A stretch of 42,561 nucleotides of DNA from Moraxellaceae bacterium (GTDB taxonomy: Bacteria > Pseudomonadota > Gammaproteobacteria > Pseudomonadales > Moraxellaceae), in assembly GCA_947373945.1 (NCBI GenBank), contig CANBZV010000002.1, positions 1-42,561 on the forward strand. The letters run 5' to 3'. Shown piece by piece: positions 1 through 10,084 of this stretch. The notes under the pieces are model-generated. The model was not told where the DNA came from. It saw nothing but the letters and a program-made list of their open reading frames with translations, and made no database searches. Within the stretch, counting starts at the first letter, position 1, and each line of letters starts with the position of its first letter. A program made the position numbers and the translations under genes.

Positions 1-702
1 GAAATTTGTTTGGATGAACGTGATGATGTCTGGGTGATGCTGCATTCGGGCAGTCGTGGCATTGGCAACTGCATTGGTCGTTACTTTATTGAGTTGGCTA
101 AAAAAGATATGCACCGCGAATATGGTCATTTACCCGATAAAGACTTGTCGTATCTGGTCGAAGGTACGCAACATTTTGCTGATTATGTCGAAGCGGTGTC
201 GTGGGCGCAGGATTACGCCATGCTCAATCGGCGCGAGATGATGCGCTTAGTTGTGGAGGCGTTAAAAACAGTATTGCCACCCTTTGAATTAACTAAAGAG
301 GCCATTAACTGTCATCACAATTATATCGACCAAGAAACGCATTTTGGTGAAAAGGTTTATATCACCCGTAAAGGCGCGATTAGTGCGAAAGATGGTGAGT
401 TAGGCATTATTCCTGGCAGTATGGGCGCAAAGTCCTACATTGTTCGCGGTAAAGGTAATAGTGAGTCTTTTTGCTCGTGCTCGCATGGCGCGGGACGGAA
501 AATGAGTCGCATGGAAGCGGAACGTAAGTTTGATAGCCATGATTTAGTTGAACAAACGCAAGGCATTGAATGTCGTAAAGATAAAGGCGTCGTTGATGAA
601 ATTCCTGCCGCCTACAAAGACATCGATAAAGTGATGGCGCACCAAAGTGATTTGATTGAAGTGGTGCATAGCTTAAGACAGATAGTGTGTATTAAGGGTT
701 GA
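1..702 (+). CDS. rtcB: RNA-splicing ligase RtcB, 3' part (truncated by window start)
   Basis: The reading frame is open from base 1, so the gene begins outside the window. About 233 C-terminal residues are present, against roughly 400 for the family. RtcB joins RNA 2',3'-cyclic phosphate (or 3'-phosphate) and 5'-OH ends using GTP and Mn2+, in tRNA splicing and RNA repair. Family motifs are visible: HSGSRGIGN near fragment residue 15 (metal-binding His), NCHHNY near 103-108 (metal ligands), and SHGAGRKMSR near 161, whose His is the guanylated nucleophile in characterised RtcB proteins. No other RNA-repair gene (rtcA, rtcR, archease) is visible downstream. The sequence evidence for the family is very strong. 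The N-terminal part, including the conserved metal-binding Cys, cannot be judged. Confidence 0.95.
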   Translation, partial: EICLDERDDVWVMLHSGSRGIGNCIGRYFIELAKKDMHREYGHLPDKDLSYLVEGTQHFADYVEAVSWAQDYAMLNRREMMRLVVEALKTVLPPFELTKEAINCHHNYIDQETHFGEKVYITRKGAISAKDGELGIIPGSMGAKSYIVRGKGNSESFCSCSHGAGRKMSRMEAERKFDSHDLVEQTQGIECRKDKGVVDEIPAAYKDIDKVMAHQSDLIEVVHSLRQIVCIKG

Positions 703-713
703 TTTACACAGTG

Positions 714-729
714 CTGGTCAGCTGACCAG
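714..729. repeat. 16-bp perfect palindrome upstream of the 75-aa ORF
   Basis: CTGGTCAGCTGACCAG is a perfect inverted repeat centred between 721 and 722. It lies 12 bp after the rtcB stop and 21 bp before the ATG at 751. No T tract follows it, so it does not look like an intrinsic terminator. It could be an operator or an mRNA hairpin close to the ribosome binding site. Its role is unknown. Confidence 0.6.
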
Positions 730-750
730 TGAACACCGAGGAGAGGCATT

Positions 751-978
751 ATGGCCAAACGTAAAAGTGTAGTAAAAGTGCAAGAAAAACCACGTAATTT
801 GTTGGCATTGGCGCCGATTATGCAAAAAGGCGGTGCGCATGTAACCAGCTTGAAAGCATTACGGCGCGCCGACCATCAACGTACTCAAATGTCCGCACGG
901 GAGGAGTTTTCTTCCCGTGAGGATGGCGTATCACGGTTGAAGATCAATAGTAATCGCCTGTTCACGTATGGACGATAA
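751..978 (+). CDS. Small basic hypothetical protein, 75 aa
   Basis: This ORF starts at ATG 751 behind a very good ribosome binding site (GAGGAGAG at 738-745). The product is short and basic, with many Lys and Arg and no membrane segment or signal peptide. The middle carries a QKGGAHVTSLKALRR stretch that suggests a nucleic-acid- or ribosome-binding peptide, but I recognise no family and assign no function. It sits 48 bp after rtcB in the same direction and may share its transcript. Its last 48 bp overlap the 3' end of the lipoprotein gene on the other strand. The strong Shine-Dalgarno sequence is the main reason to believe it; the antisense overlap is the main reason for doubt. Confidence 0.6.
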   Translation: MAKRKSVVKVQEKPRNLLALAPIMQKGGAHVTSLKALRRADHQRTQMSAREEFSSREDGVSRLKINSNRLFTYGR

Positions 979-1734
979 TTGGCTCTGCTCCGACAATCCG
1001 CTATGAGCGAATCCATGATTCTGCGCCGCTAATTCAATTTTCACTCGACAGTCCTGCAAGTTGGCTTCATGCCGCGGGTGTTCATGTAATATGTCGTCTT
1101 TTAATTCTCCAGTCTTCTGCTGCAACACAAGCGTCGCTGAGCGTGCCTCACGCTGATTAGTCTCTAGCATTATTTCGTCTGATTTGGTGTTTTCAACCGT
1201 GCTTTGTTCACCATTTAGCGCCGATGTCAGCGTCCAATAACAGTTATAGGTAGTACGCAATAGTAAGTCACTGCTGTGGACTTTGGTGTCCCAGTACATA
1301 TTAAGGAAAGGGTTACTGGCTAATGAAATGCTTTGCTGGTCAATAGGAAAGGTAATCGCAAAGCTTTCAGGAATGATCGGAAAAGTGCTGGCGTAAAGTT
1401 GATGCTGGCTGGCCCGATTCAGGGTGAGGGTATAACTCTTATCTGTGCTAAGCGGTAATGTTGCGCGATAATGTACGTCATTAATCAGATTGTCTCGATA
1501 TTCCATCACGTCATGGCTAACGCCATCGCTAACTTCCATATAGTCGCCGCCATTCAAAACTACGACTACCGTGGAGTTTTCCTTGCCCAATGACGCTTTA
1601 ATCACTGCCTGATCTTGGGCATAAAGTCGTGCGTGCAATACCAGTTTGTCGGCAGAAATGTCGTGTGAGTCCGACTGGTTGCAGGCGGCAAGCACTAGGC
1701 AACAGGCGAAAGCGAGTCGTCGATGGCTAGTCAT
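931..1734 (-). CDS. Predicted lipoprotein of unknown function, 267 aa
   Basis: The product begins MTSHRRLAFACCLVLAAC: a basic start, a hydrophobic stretch and an LVLAAC lipobox, so it should be exported and lipidated on Cys18. The remaining ~250 residues are hydrophilic and look beta-rich, with no cysteine or catalytic motif that I recognise, and no second membrane segment. A sigma70 promoter lies just upstream (TAGACA at 1793-1798, 17-bp spacer, TATAAA at 1770-1775), giving a short leader. It is divergent from the histidine kinase at 1917. The neighbour could suggest a shared stress or envelope role, but that is a guess. The ORF and signal are clear; the function is unknown. Confidence 0.8.
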   Translation of the reverse strand: MTSHRRLAFACCLVLAACNQSDSHDISADKLVLHARLYAQDQAVIKASLGKENSTVVVVLNGGDYMEVSDGVSHDVMEYRDNLINDVHYRATLPLSTDKSYTLTLNRASQHQLYASTFPIIPESFAITFPIDQQSISLASNPFLNMYWDTKVHSSDLLLRTTYNCYWTLTSALNGEQSTVENTKSDEIMLETNQREARSATLVLQQKTGELKDDILHEHPRHEANLQDCRVKIELAAQNHGFAHSGLSEQSQLSSIREQAITIDLQP

Positions 1735-1769
1735 GATTGCATCCGAGTAAAAGAAATATTTATTTACAT

Positions 1770-1798
1770 TTTATAGCTCGTGAATGAGTATTTGTCTA
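1770..1798 (-). promoter_or_regulatory. Sigma70-type promoter of the lipoprotein gene
   Basis: On the minus strand TAGACA (1793-1798) and TATAAA (1770-1775) are 17 bp apart, each 5/6 to consensus. The -10 is about 35 bp upstream of the ATG at 1734. Confidence 0.6.
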
Positions 1799-1856
1799 AT
1801 CTCGCTCCGCTTTATAAGTCTCGTGTTAATCAGGTTGCTGCGTGAACTGCTTGCCA

Positions 1857-1885
1857 TTGTCAGTACACAGGATGCGGTCTATAGT
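1857..1885 (+). promoter_or_regulatory. Sigma70-type promoter of the hybrid histidine kinase gene
   Basis: TTGTCA (1857-1862) and TATAGT (1880-1885) are 17 bp apart, each 5/6 to consensus. The -10 ends 31 bp before ATG 1917. It is divergent from the promoter at 1770-1798. Confidence 0.6.
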
Positions 1886-1916
1886 TGGTGAATAAAAAAC
1901 CAAACTACGGATTGTT

Positions 1917-3986
1917 ATGGCGCATAAAAAGATTGAACAAGCTCTTCTCGAAAGTGAGCAACGTTATCGTGCGCTGTTTAATAACCGAACTCAAGCTTTG
2001 GTGGAATGTCGCATCATTACCGATGTTGAAGGCAAGCCTATTGATTACCTGCACCAAACTGCCAATGATGCCAGCTGTCGTATGCTAGGGCTACCGCGTG
2101 AGCAATTTGAAGGCAAACGCATTACTGAGTTATTTCCTGACGTTAATACCGTTGCTCCCGAACTCGTCGAGCAGTTGGGTAAAGTCGCTTTGCATGGCGA
2201 TGAAGTCACACTAGAGGTTTTCTTTACTCCAAGCGGCCAATGGTTTTCAGTCTATGCCTACAGTCCGGGTCAAGGTGAATTCACGGCTATGTTTACCGAT
2301 ATCACGGCGCAAAAAAAGGCGGATCAGGAGCGTGATGTATTAATGGAGCAACTACATCAGGCAGCGGTGCTGGCCAATCGTGAGCGGGCGCAGCTGGAGG
2401 CGGTATTTCAGTCATTAGCTGAAGGTATTTCAGTCTTTGATATGGCAGGTAATTTGCTTCTGAATAACGATGCGTTGGCGCGAATCTATGGGTTTGCCCA
2501 AGGCGAAGATATGCATCAAAACTTGGCTTATTTCGAGCGGATTTTTGAGCTAACTACGGCGGATGGAGAACTGATTCCAGTGTCTGCTTGGCCGGCTTCA
2601 CTCGTGTTGCAAGGAGAGTCGATCAAAGAGTGGGAGTTGCGGGGGCATCGGGTGGACACAGGCCAGTCCTGGTGTTTTAGTTATAACGGTACGCCTGTTT
2701 GTAATGAAGATGGTCAGCAAATATTAGCGGTTGTAGTGACGCGTGACATTACCGAACGCAAACGGCTGGAGCGCGAGCTGCATCAAGCGTATAACCGTCT
2801 CGCGAATAGCTTGGAAGCGGAGCAGGCGGCAAAAGAAGTTGCTGAGGCGGCTAATCGCGCCAAATCGGGCTTTTTAGCGACAATGAGTCATGAAATTCGC
2901 ACACCACTGAATGGCCTGATTGGTTTTACCGGCTTGTTGCTGGATAGCAAATTAACGGAAGAGCAGCACCGTTTTGCTGAGTTAGTACGTCAGTCGGGCG
3001 AATCTTTATTACATCTCATTAATGACTTTCTCGACTTTTCTAAGATTGAAGCGGGTTATTTGGAGCTGGAGCCGTTGGTGTTTGATCCTCTCCTAGTGGT
3101 GGAGCAGGCGCTTAATCTCGTTCAGGTAGCGGCTGAGCGTAAGGGGCTGGCACTACATCATCAGCTACAGACACCACATTTTGTTCGAGGCGATGCGGGG
3201 CGTTTGCGGCAAATATTACTTAATTTGTTAAGTAATGCTGTGAAGTTTACCGAGCACGGCGCTATCTCCCTGAACGGAGAAGTGTTGATGATGCAGGGTG
3301 GCGTGGTTTGGTTGCGCTTTATTGTGGTTGATACCGGTATTGGCATCAACGAAGAGGCGCAAGCGAGATTGTTCCAACCATTTATTCAGGCGGACGCGTC
3401 AACTACCCGCCGCTTTGGCGGTACCGGATTGGGGCTGGCTATTTGTCGCCGATTGGCGGAGGCGATGGGTGGTACGGTGAGTTTGGCTAGTAAACAAGGG
3501 CAGGGAAGTACGTTCACGTTAACACTGCCTTTCGATACCGTGCCTGAAGGTGTCGTAGCGGAGGCTGAGTCACTGTCAGGCGGTGAATTATATAGCGGCA
3601 GTGGTCACACCAATGGCCGAGTTCTGGTCGCGGAAGATAACCCCGTTAATCAGTTAATGGCTGTTGAGATGTTGAAAAGACTAGGTTTTCGCGTAGATGT
3701 CGTTGGTAATGGAGAGGAAGCCGTTCAAGCCGTGCAACACTTGCCTTACGATGTCGTATTAATGGATTGCGAGATGCCAGTAATGAGCGGACTGGAAGCG
3801 ACGCGCTTGATTCGCACGCAAGAGTCAGTAGATAGGCGAGTGCCAGTCATTGCCCTGACTGCCTCGGCATTAAAAGGTGATCGGGAGAAGTGCTTAGAAG
3901 CGGGTATGGATGATTTTTTGTCCAAACCCATGCGCCTGAGCGATTTGCGTAAAAAACTGGAAGTGTGGCTCGGCAAGGCAAGGTGA
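1917..3986 (+). CDS. Soluble hybrid histidine kinase (PAS-PAS-HisKA-HATPase-REC)
   Basis: A 689-residue sensor kinase without a signal peptide or membrane span, so it should sense a cytosolic cue. Domains in order: PAS (about 10-130), a short coiled coil, PAS (about 157-283), a coiled coil, HisKA with the H-box ATMSHEIRTP (phospho-acceptor His325), HATPase with N-box residues near 431-445, G1 DTGIGI near 472 and G2 GGTGLGLAI near 501, then a receiver domain (about 567-685). The receiver has acidic residues Glu573/Asp574, phosphorylation site Asp617 in VLMDCEMP, Thr648 and Lys670. All catalytic residues are present. No separate response regulator or Hpt protein is nearby, so the downstream partner is unknown. 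ATG 1917 is the first start in frame after the promoter at 1857-1885; its ribosome binding site is weak. Confidence 0.93.
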   Translation: MAHKKIEQALLESEQRYRALFNNRTQALVECRIITDVEGKPIDYLHQTANDASCRMLGLPREQFEGKRITELFPDVNTVAPELVEQLGKVALHGDEVTLEVFFTPSGQWFSVYAYSPGQGEFTAMFTDITAQKKADQERDVLMEQLHQAAVLANRERAQLEAVFQSLAEGISVFDMAGNLLLNNDALARIYGFAQGEDMHQNLAYFERIFELTTADGELIPVSAWPASLVLQGESIKEWELRGHRVDTGQSWCFSYNGTPVCNEDGQQILAVVVTRDITERKRLERELHQAYNRLANSLEAEQAAKEVAEAANRAKSGFLATMSHEIRTPLNGLIGFTGLLLDSKLTEEQHRFAELVRQSGESLLHLINDFLDFSKIEAGYLELEPLVFDPLLVVEQALNLVQVAAERKGLALHHQLQTPHFVRGDAGRLRQILLNLLSNAVKFTEHGAISLNGEVLMMQGGVVWLRFIVVDTGIGINEEAQARLFQPFIQADASTTRRFGGTGLGLAICRRLAEAMGGTVSLASKQGQGSTFTLTLPFDTVPEGVVAEAESLSGGELYSGSGHTNGRVLVAEDNPVNQLMAVEMLKRLGFRVDVVGNGEEAVQAVQHLPYDVVLMDCEMPVMSGLEATRLIRTQESVDRRVPVIALTASALKGDREKCLEAGMDDFLSKPMRLSDLRKKLEVWLGKAR

Positions 3987-3989
3987 TTT

Positions 3990-4017
3990 GGTAACGGCAA
4001 ATATATTTGCCGCTACC
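3990..4017. terminator. Palindromic hairpin between convergent kinase and purT genes
   Basis: GGTA-A-CGGCAAATA/TATTTGCCG-C-TACC forms an almost perfect 28-bp inverted repeat, with an 18-bp perfect core at 3995-4012. It sits between two genes whose 3' ends face each other. No real T tract follows on either strand, so a bidirectional terminator role is only probable. Confidence 0.5.
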
Positions 4018-4032
4018 GTTTATGACCTGAGG

Positions 4033-5229
4033 TTAGCCGATAACGGGTCTTACCTGTGCCGCTGCTGTGCGAGCATTGGCGCGGGCGCTATCAACATCCT
4101 GAGCACGGCATAACGCCACACCCATGCGCCGTTTGATAAAACTTTCGGGCTTGCCAAATAAACGCACATCACTATTAGGGACTTTTAAAGCGTCTGCAAC
4201 GCCTTCAAACGCAATGCCTTGCGCTTCCAAACCACCATAAATCACCGCGCTCGCGGCAATGCTGTGGGTGCTGGTATCGACGGGTAAGCCCAAAATGGCG
4301 CGGGCATGAATCTCGAACTCAGACTGATATTGACTCGCCAACGTGACTAAGCCGGTGTCATGCGGCCGTGGGCTGACTTCCGAAAACCACACCTCATCAC
4401 CTTTGACAAACAGCTCAACGCCAAAAATACCGCGCCCACCCAAATTGCTCGTTACTTTTTCCGCAATGTCTTTCGCGCGCTGTAGGGCCAATGCGCTCAT
4501 CGCTTGCGGTTGCCAGCTTTCAACATAATCACCCGCAACTTGTTTATGGCCAATCGCGTCGCAGAAGAAGGTTTCAACCTGGCCACTGGCACCAACAGCA
4601 CGCACCGTCAGCAAGGTGATTTCAAAGTCAAAATCAATCATCCCTTCTAAAATCACTTTGCCATGATTAACACGACCGCTGGCAATCGCGTAATCCCACG
4701 CTGCAGCCAATTCTTCAGCACCATCCAGCTTCGACTGACCTTTACCCGATGACGACATCACGGGTTTGATAAAACAAGGAAAACCAATGCGCTGGGCGGC
4801 GGCTTGTAATTGCTCCAAACTCTCGGCAAAGGCATAAGGCGAGGTTGCTAGACCCAATTCCTCGGCGGCCAAACGACGGATGCCTTCGCGATTCATTGTT
4901 AAGTTGACGGCGCGAGCGGTAGGAATGACTTCGGCAATGCCTTCTTGTTCAATCTCAACTAACACCTGCGTGGCAATGGCTTCAATTTCAGGGACAATAA
5001 AATGCGGCTTTTCGGCGATGATTAACGCCCGTAAAGCCTCAGCATCACTCATGTTAATGACAAGGGCGCGATGAGCAACCTGATGTGCAGGAGCGTTGGC
5101 GTAACGATCAACGGCGATCACTTCCACGCCTAACCGCTGTAAAGAAATTACTACTTCTTTGCCCAGTTCTCCTGAGCCTAATAACATCACTTTGATTGCG
5201 TTGGTGCTGAGCGGAGTGCCGAATTTCAT
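4033..5229 (-). CDS. purT: Formate-dependent phosphoribosylglycinamide formyltransferase 2
   Basis: PurT makes formyl-GAR from GAR, formate and ATP, in the third step of purine synthesis, independent of folate. The product has 398 residues (E. coli PurT has 392). The N-terminus has the GSGELGKE dinucleotide-like loop, then an ATP-grasp core with [12 protein letters not shown] (the ATP-binding loop), [12 protein letters not shown], and near the C-terminal side [25 protein letters not shown] carrying the Mg-binding Glu residues. The PurT-specific ending is also there (GKPES..RRMGVAL). It is a single-gene unit, convergent with the kinase gene. A TATATT hexamer at 5247-5252 (minus strand) could be its -10. 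No PurR-like operator was recognised. Confidence 0.96.
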   Translation of the reverse strand: MKFGTPLSTNAIKVMLLGSGELGKEVVISLQRLGVEVIAVDRYANAPAHQVAHRALVINMSDAEALRALIIAEKPHFIVPEIEAIATQVLVEIEQEGIAEVIPTARAVNLTMNREGIRRLAAEELGLATSPYAFAESLEQLQAAAQRIGFPCFIKPVMSSSGKGQSKLDGAEELAAAWDYAIASGRVNHGKVILEGMIDFDFEITLLTVRAVGASGQVETFFCDAIGHKQVAGDYVESWQPQAMSALALQRAKDIAEKVTSNLGGRGIFGVELFVKGDEVWFSEVSPRPHDTGLVTLASQYQSEFEIHARAILGLPVDTSTHSIAASAVIYGGLEAQGIAFEGVADALKVPNSDVRLFGKPESFIKRRMGVALCRAQDVDSARANARTAAAQVRPVIG

Positions 5230-5344
5230 CTGCCAATACTCGAAGGAATATAATGGCCGCTATGATAACGGTTGCAGGGCAGTGAGGCTATGTGACTTTT
5301 CCCGGACAAGAAAAGTTGGTGCGAAAACACAAATGATAGGCAAT

Positions 5345-5381
5345 AAAAAAGCCGCAAACTTGGGAAAGTTGCAGCTTTTTT
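5345..5381 (-). terminator. Rho-independent terminator of tRNA-Leu
   Basis: On the minus strand a GC-containing stem (GCTGCAACTT, loop TCCC, AAGTTTGCGGC) is followed by six T. It lies 14 bp beyond the 3' end of the tRNA gene. The sequence is nearly symmetric (A6 on the other side), so it could also act on the plus strand. Confidence 0.85.
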
Positions 5382-5394
5382 AAGAATTACGTGC

Positions 5395-5481
5395 TGGTAC
5401 CGAGAGTCGGAATCGAACCGACACGCCCTCACAGGCAACAGATTTTGAGTCTGCCGCGTCTACCAGTTCCGCCATCCCGGC
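5395..5481 (-). tRNA. tRNA-Leu, anticodon CAA
   Basis: The minus strand from 5481 to 5395 folds as an 87-nt class II tRNA. The acceptor GCCGGGA pairs with TCTCGGT (G1-U72, as in some E. coli tRNA-Leu), the anticodon stem is GCAGA/TCTGT with loop CTCAAAA (anticodon CAA, reads UUG), there is a long variable arm, and the T arm is GTCGG-TTCGATT-CCGAC. The discriminator is A and CCA is encoded (5395-5397 on the complement). The gene has its own promoter (5498-5525) and terminator (5345-5381), so it forms a monocistronic unit. Confidence 0.97.
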
Positions 5482-5497
5482 ACGTAGAGTGGGATGC

Positions 5498-5525
5498 ATT
5501 ATAGGCAGCAAAAAATGTACGTCAA
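5498..5525 (-). promoter_or_regulatory. Sigma70 promoter of tRNA-Leu
   Basis: On the minus strand TTGACG (5520-5525) and a perfect TATAAT (5498-5503) are 16 bp apart. The -10 lies 17 bp upstream of the first tRNA base, giving a leader of about 9 nt. Confidence 0.8.
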
Positions 5526-5542
5526 GCATTTTTAATGAAAGT

Positions 5543-5551
5543 TGTTATAAT
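5543..5551 (+). promoter_or_regulatory. Extended -10 promoter of the queA operon
   Basis: TGTTATAAT is a perfect extended -10 (TGnTATAAT). The -35 region (about 5523-5528) is poor and overlaps the -35 box of the divergent tRNA-Leu promoter. Transcription would start near 5558, which excludes the upstream ATG at 5535 as the start of queA. Confidence 0.65.
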
Positions 5552-5585
5552 GCCGACCCGTTTGAATATTTCTTATGCAAAACCT

Positions 5586-7798
<2,213 letters not shown>

Positions 7799-7825
7799 GT
7801 TCAACGTTATTTAGAGAGAGAAAGC

Positions 7826-8188
7826 ATGAGTTTTTTGATTGCCGATGCCTATGCCGCTGCGCCTGCCGCCGCTGATCCTTCTGCATTTGCCAACATTGCC
7901 ATGTTGGTGGTGTTTATGCTCGTGTTTTACTTTTTGTTATGGCGCCCGCAAGCCAAACGCCAAAAAGAACATAAAGGCTTGATGGATAATTTGCAAAAGG
8001 GTGATGAAGTCGTGTTTGCTGGCGGCTTATTAGGTCGCATTAAAAACGTCGATGATGATTATGCACTGGTTGAACTTGCTGATAATTTAACAGTAAAAGT
8101 GCAAAAAGCGGCTGTTTTAGCCACGCTGCCCACAGGTACTCTCAAAGGTATTGGTGTGTCGACAGCAACCAATTTAACTAAAGACTAG
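7826..8188 (+). CDS. yajC: Sec translocase accessory protein YajC
   Basis: A 120-residue inner-membrane protein with one transmembrane helix (about 24-42, ANIAMLVVFMLVFYFLLW) followed by RPQAKRQKEHKGLMDNLQKGDEVVFAGGLLGRI, the conserved YajC cytosolic motif. YajC associates with SecDF-YidC. The Ala/Pro-rich N-terminus before the helix is common in the family. The ribosome binding site is GAGAGAGAAAG before ATG 7826. It is 16 bp upstream of secD. Confidence 0.97.
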   Translation: MSFLIADAYAAAPAAADPSAFANIAMLVVFMLVFYFLLWRPQAKRQKEHKGLMDNLQKGDEVVFAGGLLGRIKNVDDDYALVELADNLTVKVQKAAVLATLPTGTLKGIGVSTATNLTKD

Positions 8189-8204
8189 AAAAAACAGAAC
8201 TGCT

Positions 8205-10073
8205 ATGCGCTATCCTGCTTGGAAATATATATTAATTGTAGTGGTGTTTATCATCAGTACACTTTACTCCCTACCTAATCTGTATCCCGATGAGCCAGCG
8301 GTGCAAATCTCTGGCGCCAATGCGGGTATTAAGACTGACAAGACGATATTGGCGCAGGCTGATGCGGCGTTAAAACAAGCAGGATTGCCTTATCACGGTT
8401 CTGAAGTGCAAGAAAAAGGTGTCTTAGTGCGCCTCGAAAGCAATGATGCCCAGCTTAAAGCGCAAGATGTGATCAAAAGAGCCTTGGGTGATAACTATGT
8501 TGTTGCGTTAAATTTGGCTCCAACGACTCCGAGCTGGTTATTAGCCATTCATGCCAAACCGATGAAGTTGGGCTTGGACTTACGCGGCGGTGTCCATTTC
8601 TTGCTGGAAGTGGATATGTCGAAGATTCTTGAGCAGCGCCAAGAAACCTATACTACTGAAATTAAAGCCAAGTTACGCGAAGCCAAAATTGCGTATCGTG
8701 CAGTCAATGATGTGCCTAGTGGCTTAACCATCAAATTTGAAACGATTGCTGATCGTGAGCAGGCCAGTAAACTATTGGCAACAGAATATCGTGAGTTTGT
8801 CTTTGTCCCAGCAACGCGCGAAGATGCATTTTTTCTTGATTTAGGCTTCTCGCCTGCCAAGCTCAAAGAGTTTGCCGACTATGCAATTAGCCAGAACTTA
8901 ACAACGCTGCGTAATCGAGTCAACGAATTAGGTGTGGCAGAAGCCTTGGTTCAACGCCAAGGAGCTAGTCGTATCGTCGTTGAATTGCCTGGTGTACAAG
9001 ATACTGCCGAAGCCAAACGTGTTTTGGGGCGTACTGCTACACTGGAGTTTCGTTTTGTTGATTGGGAGCATAAAGGTGAAGCGCCTGATGGTATTGCTCC
9101 GCCGGGCACCGAAATTTTCCCGTTCCATAAAATGGGCGGCGAACCCGTTTTATTGCAAAAGAAAAAGATTGTCACCGGTGATCGTGTCGTCGGTGCGCAA
9201 GCTGGTTTTGACGAATACTCAAACTCTCAAGTCAACATTACTTTGGATAGTCGTGGCGGCAAAATGATGGCCGAAGCGACCCGCGATAATGTTGGTAAGC
9301 AAATGGCCGTATTGTTTGTCGAGCACAAACAACGTAGTCGCTTTACGACCGATGCCAACGGCAAACCGATTGAGCTTCGTGAGCCTTATGTGGAGAAAAC
9401 GGTAATTAACCGTGCAACCGTTCAGTCGATGCTAGGTTCACAATTTCGCATTACGGGTCTGGACTCTCCAGAAGAAGGCAAAGAGCTAGCACTGTTATTA
9501 CGTGCTGGCGCGTTAGCTGCCCCGATGTATTTTGTTGAAGAACGCACCGTTGGCCCAAGCCTGGGTCAAGAAAATATCGACAAGGGTTTAATGTCAACCT
9601 TGGTTGGTTTTATTCTGGTTGCTGTCTTCATGTTGGTGTTTTATAAAATGTTTGGCTTGGTGGCCAATATTGCCTTGTTTGTTAACGTGGCGATGATGAT
9701 AGCGGTAATGTCTGCCATAGATTCAGCGCTTACGCTGCCGGGTATTGCGGGTATCGTCTTGACCGTAGGTATGGCCGTTGATGCCAACGTCTTGATTTAT
9801 GAGCGTATTCGTGAAGAGCTAGCGGGTGGATCATCACCACAGCAGTCTATTCTTCATGGTTATGATCGCGCTTTTGCGACCATTATTGATGCCCACGTTA
9901 CAACGTTAATAGTATCTTTGATTCTCTTTGCTGTCGGCACTGGGCCGATCAAAGGCTTCGCAATTACGTTGTCGATTGGTATTGTCTGTTCGTTGTTCTC
10001 CGCGATTACCGTCACCCGTGCGGTGGTACAACTGATATACGGTGGCCGCCGTGTCACCAAACTAAGTATCTGA
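8205..10073 (+). CDS. secD: Protein translocase subunit SecD
   Basis: SecD with SecF uses the proton gradient to pull secreted proteins across the inner membrane after SecA/SecYEG. The 622-residue product (E. coli 615) has an N-terminal transmembrane helix (about 7-25), a large periplasmic region beginning DLRGGVHFLLEVDM, and the conserved RVNELGVAEALVQRQG and DSPEEGKELALLLRAGALAAP. Five C-terminal membrane helices follow from about residue 455, including the GMAVDANVLIYERIREE motif. A short spacing to secF (11 bp) and a shared operon support joint expression. Confidence 0.98.
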   Translation: MRYPAWKYILIVVVFIISTLYSLPNLYPDEPAVQISGANAGIKTDKTILAQADAALKQAGLPYHGSEVQEKGVLVRLESNDAQLKAQDVIKRALGDNYVVALNLAPTTPSWLLAIHAKPMKLGLDLRGGVHFLLEVDMSKILEQRQETYTTEIKAKLREAKIAYRAVNDVPSGLTIKFETIADREQASKLLATEYREFVFVPATREDAFFLDLGFSPAKLKEFADYAISQNLTTLRNRVNELGVAEALVQRQGASRIVVELPGVQDTAEAKRVLGRTATLEFRFVDWEHKGEAPDGIAPPGTEIFPFHKMGGEPVLLQKKKIVTGDRVVGAQAGFDEYSNSQVNITLDSRGGKMMAEATRDNVGKQMAVLFVEHKQRSRFTTDANGKPIELREPYVEKTVINRATVQSMLGSQFRITGLDSPEEGKELALLLRAGALAAPMYFVEERTVGPSLGQENIDKGLMSTLVGFILVAVFMLVFYKMFGLVANIALFVNVAMMIAVMSAIDSALTLPGIAGIVLTVGMAVDANVLIYERIREELAGGSSPQQSILHGYDRAFATIIDAHVTTLIVSLILFAVGTGPIKGFAITLSIGIVCSLFSAITVTRAVVQLIYGGRRVTKLSI

Positions 10074-10084
10074 GGTAAGCCGCT

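Noticed and set aside
5535-5585. Upstream in-frame ATG for queA adding 17 residues
   Set aside because: The likely promoter -10 (5546-5551) is downstream of this ATG, and the extra residues are not part of the QueA family.
8932-9267. 111-residue ORF inside secD in another frame
   Set aside because: It lies wholly inside a certain secD gene and has no initiation signals or recognisable sequence.
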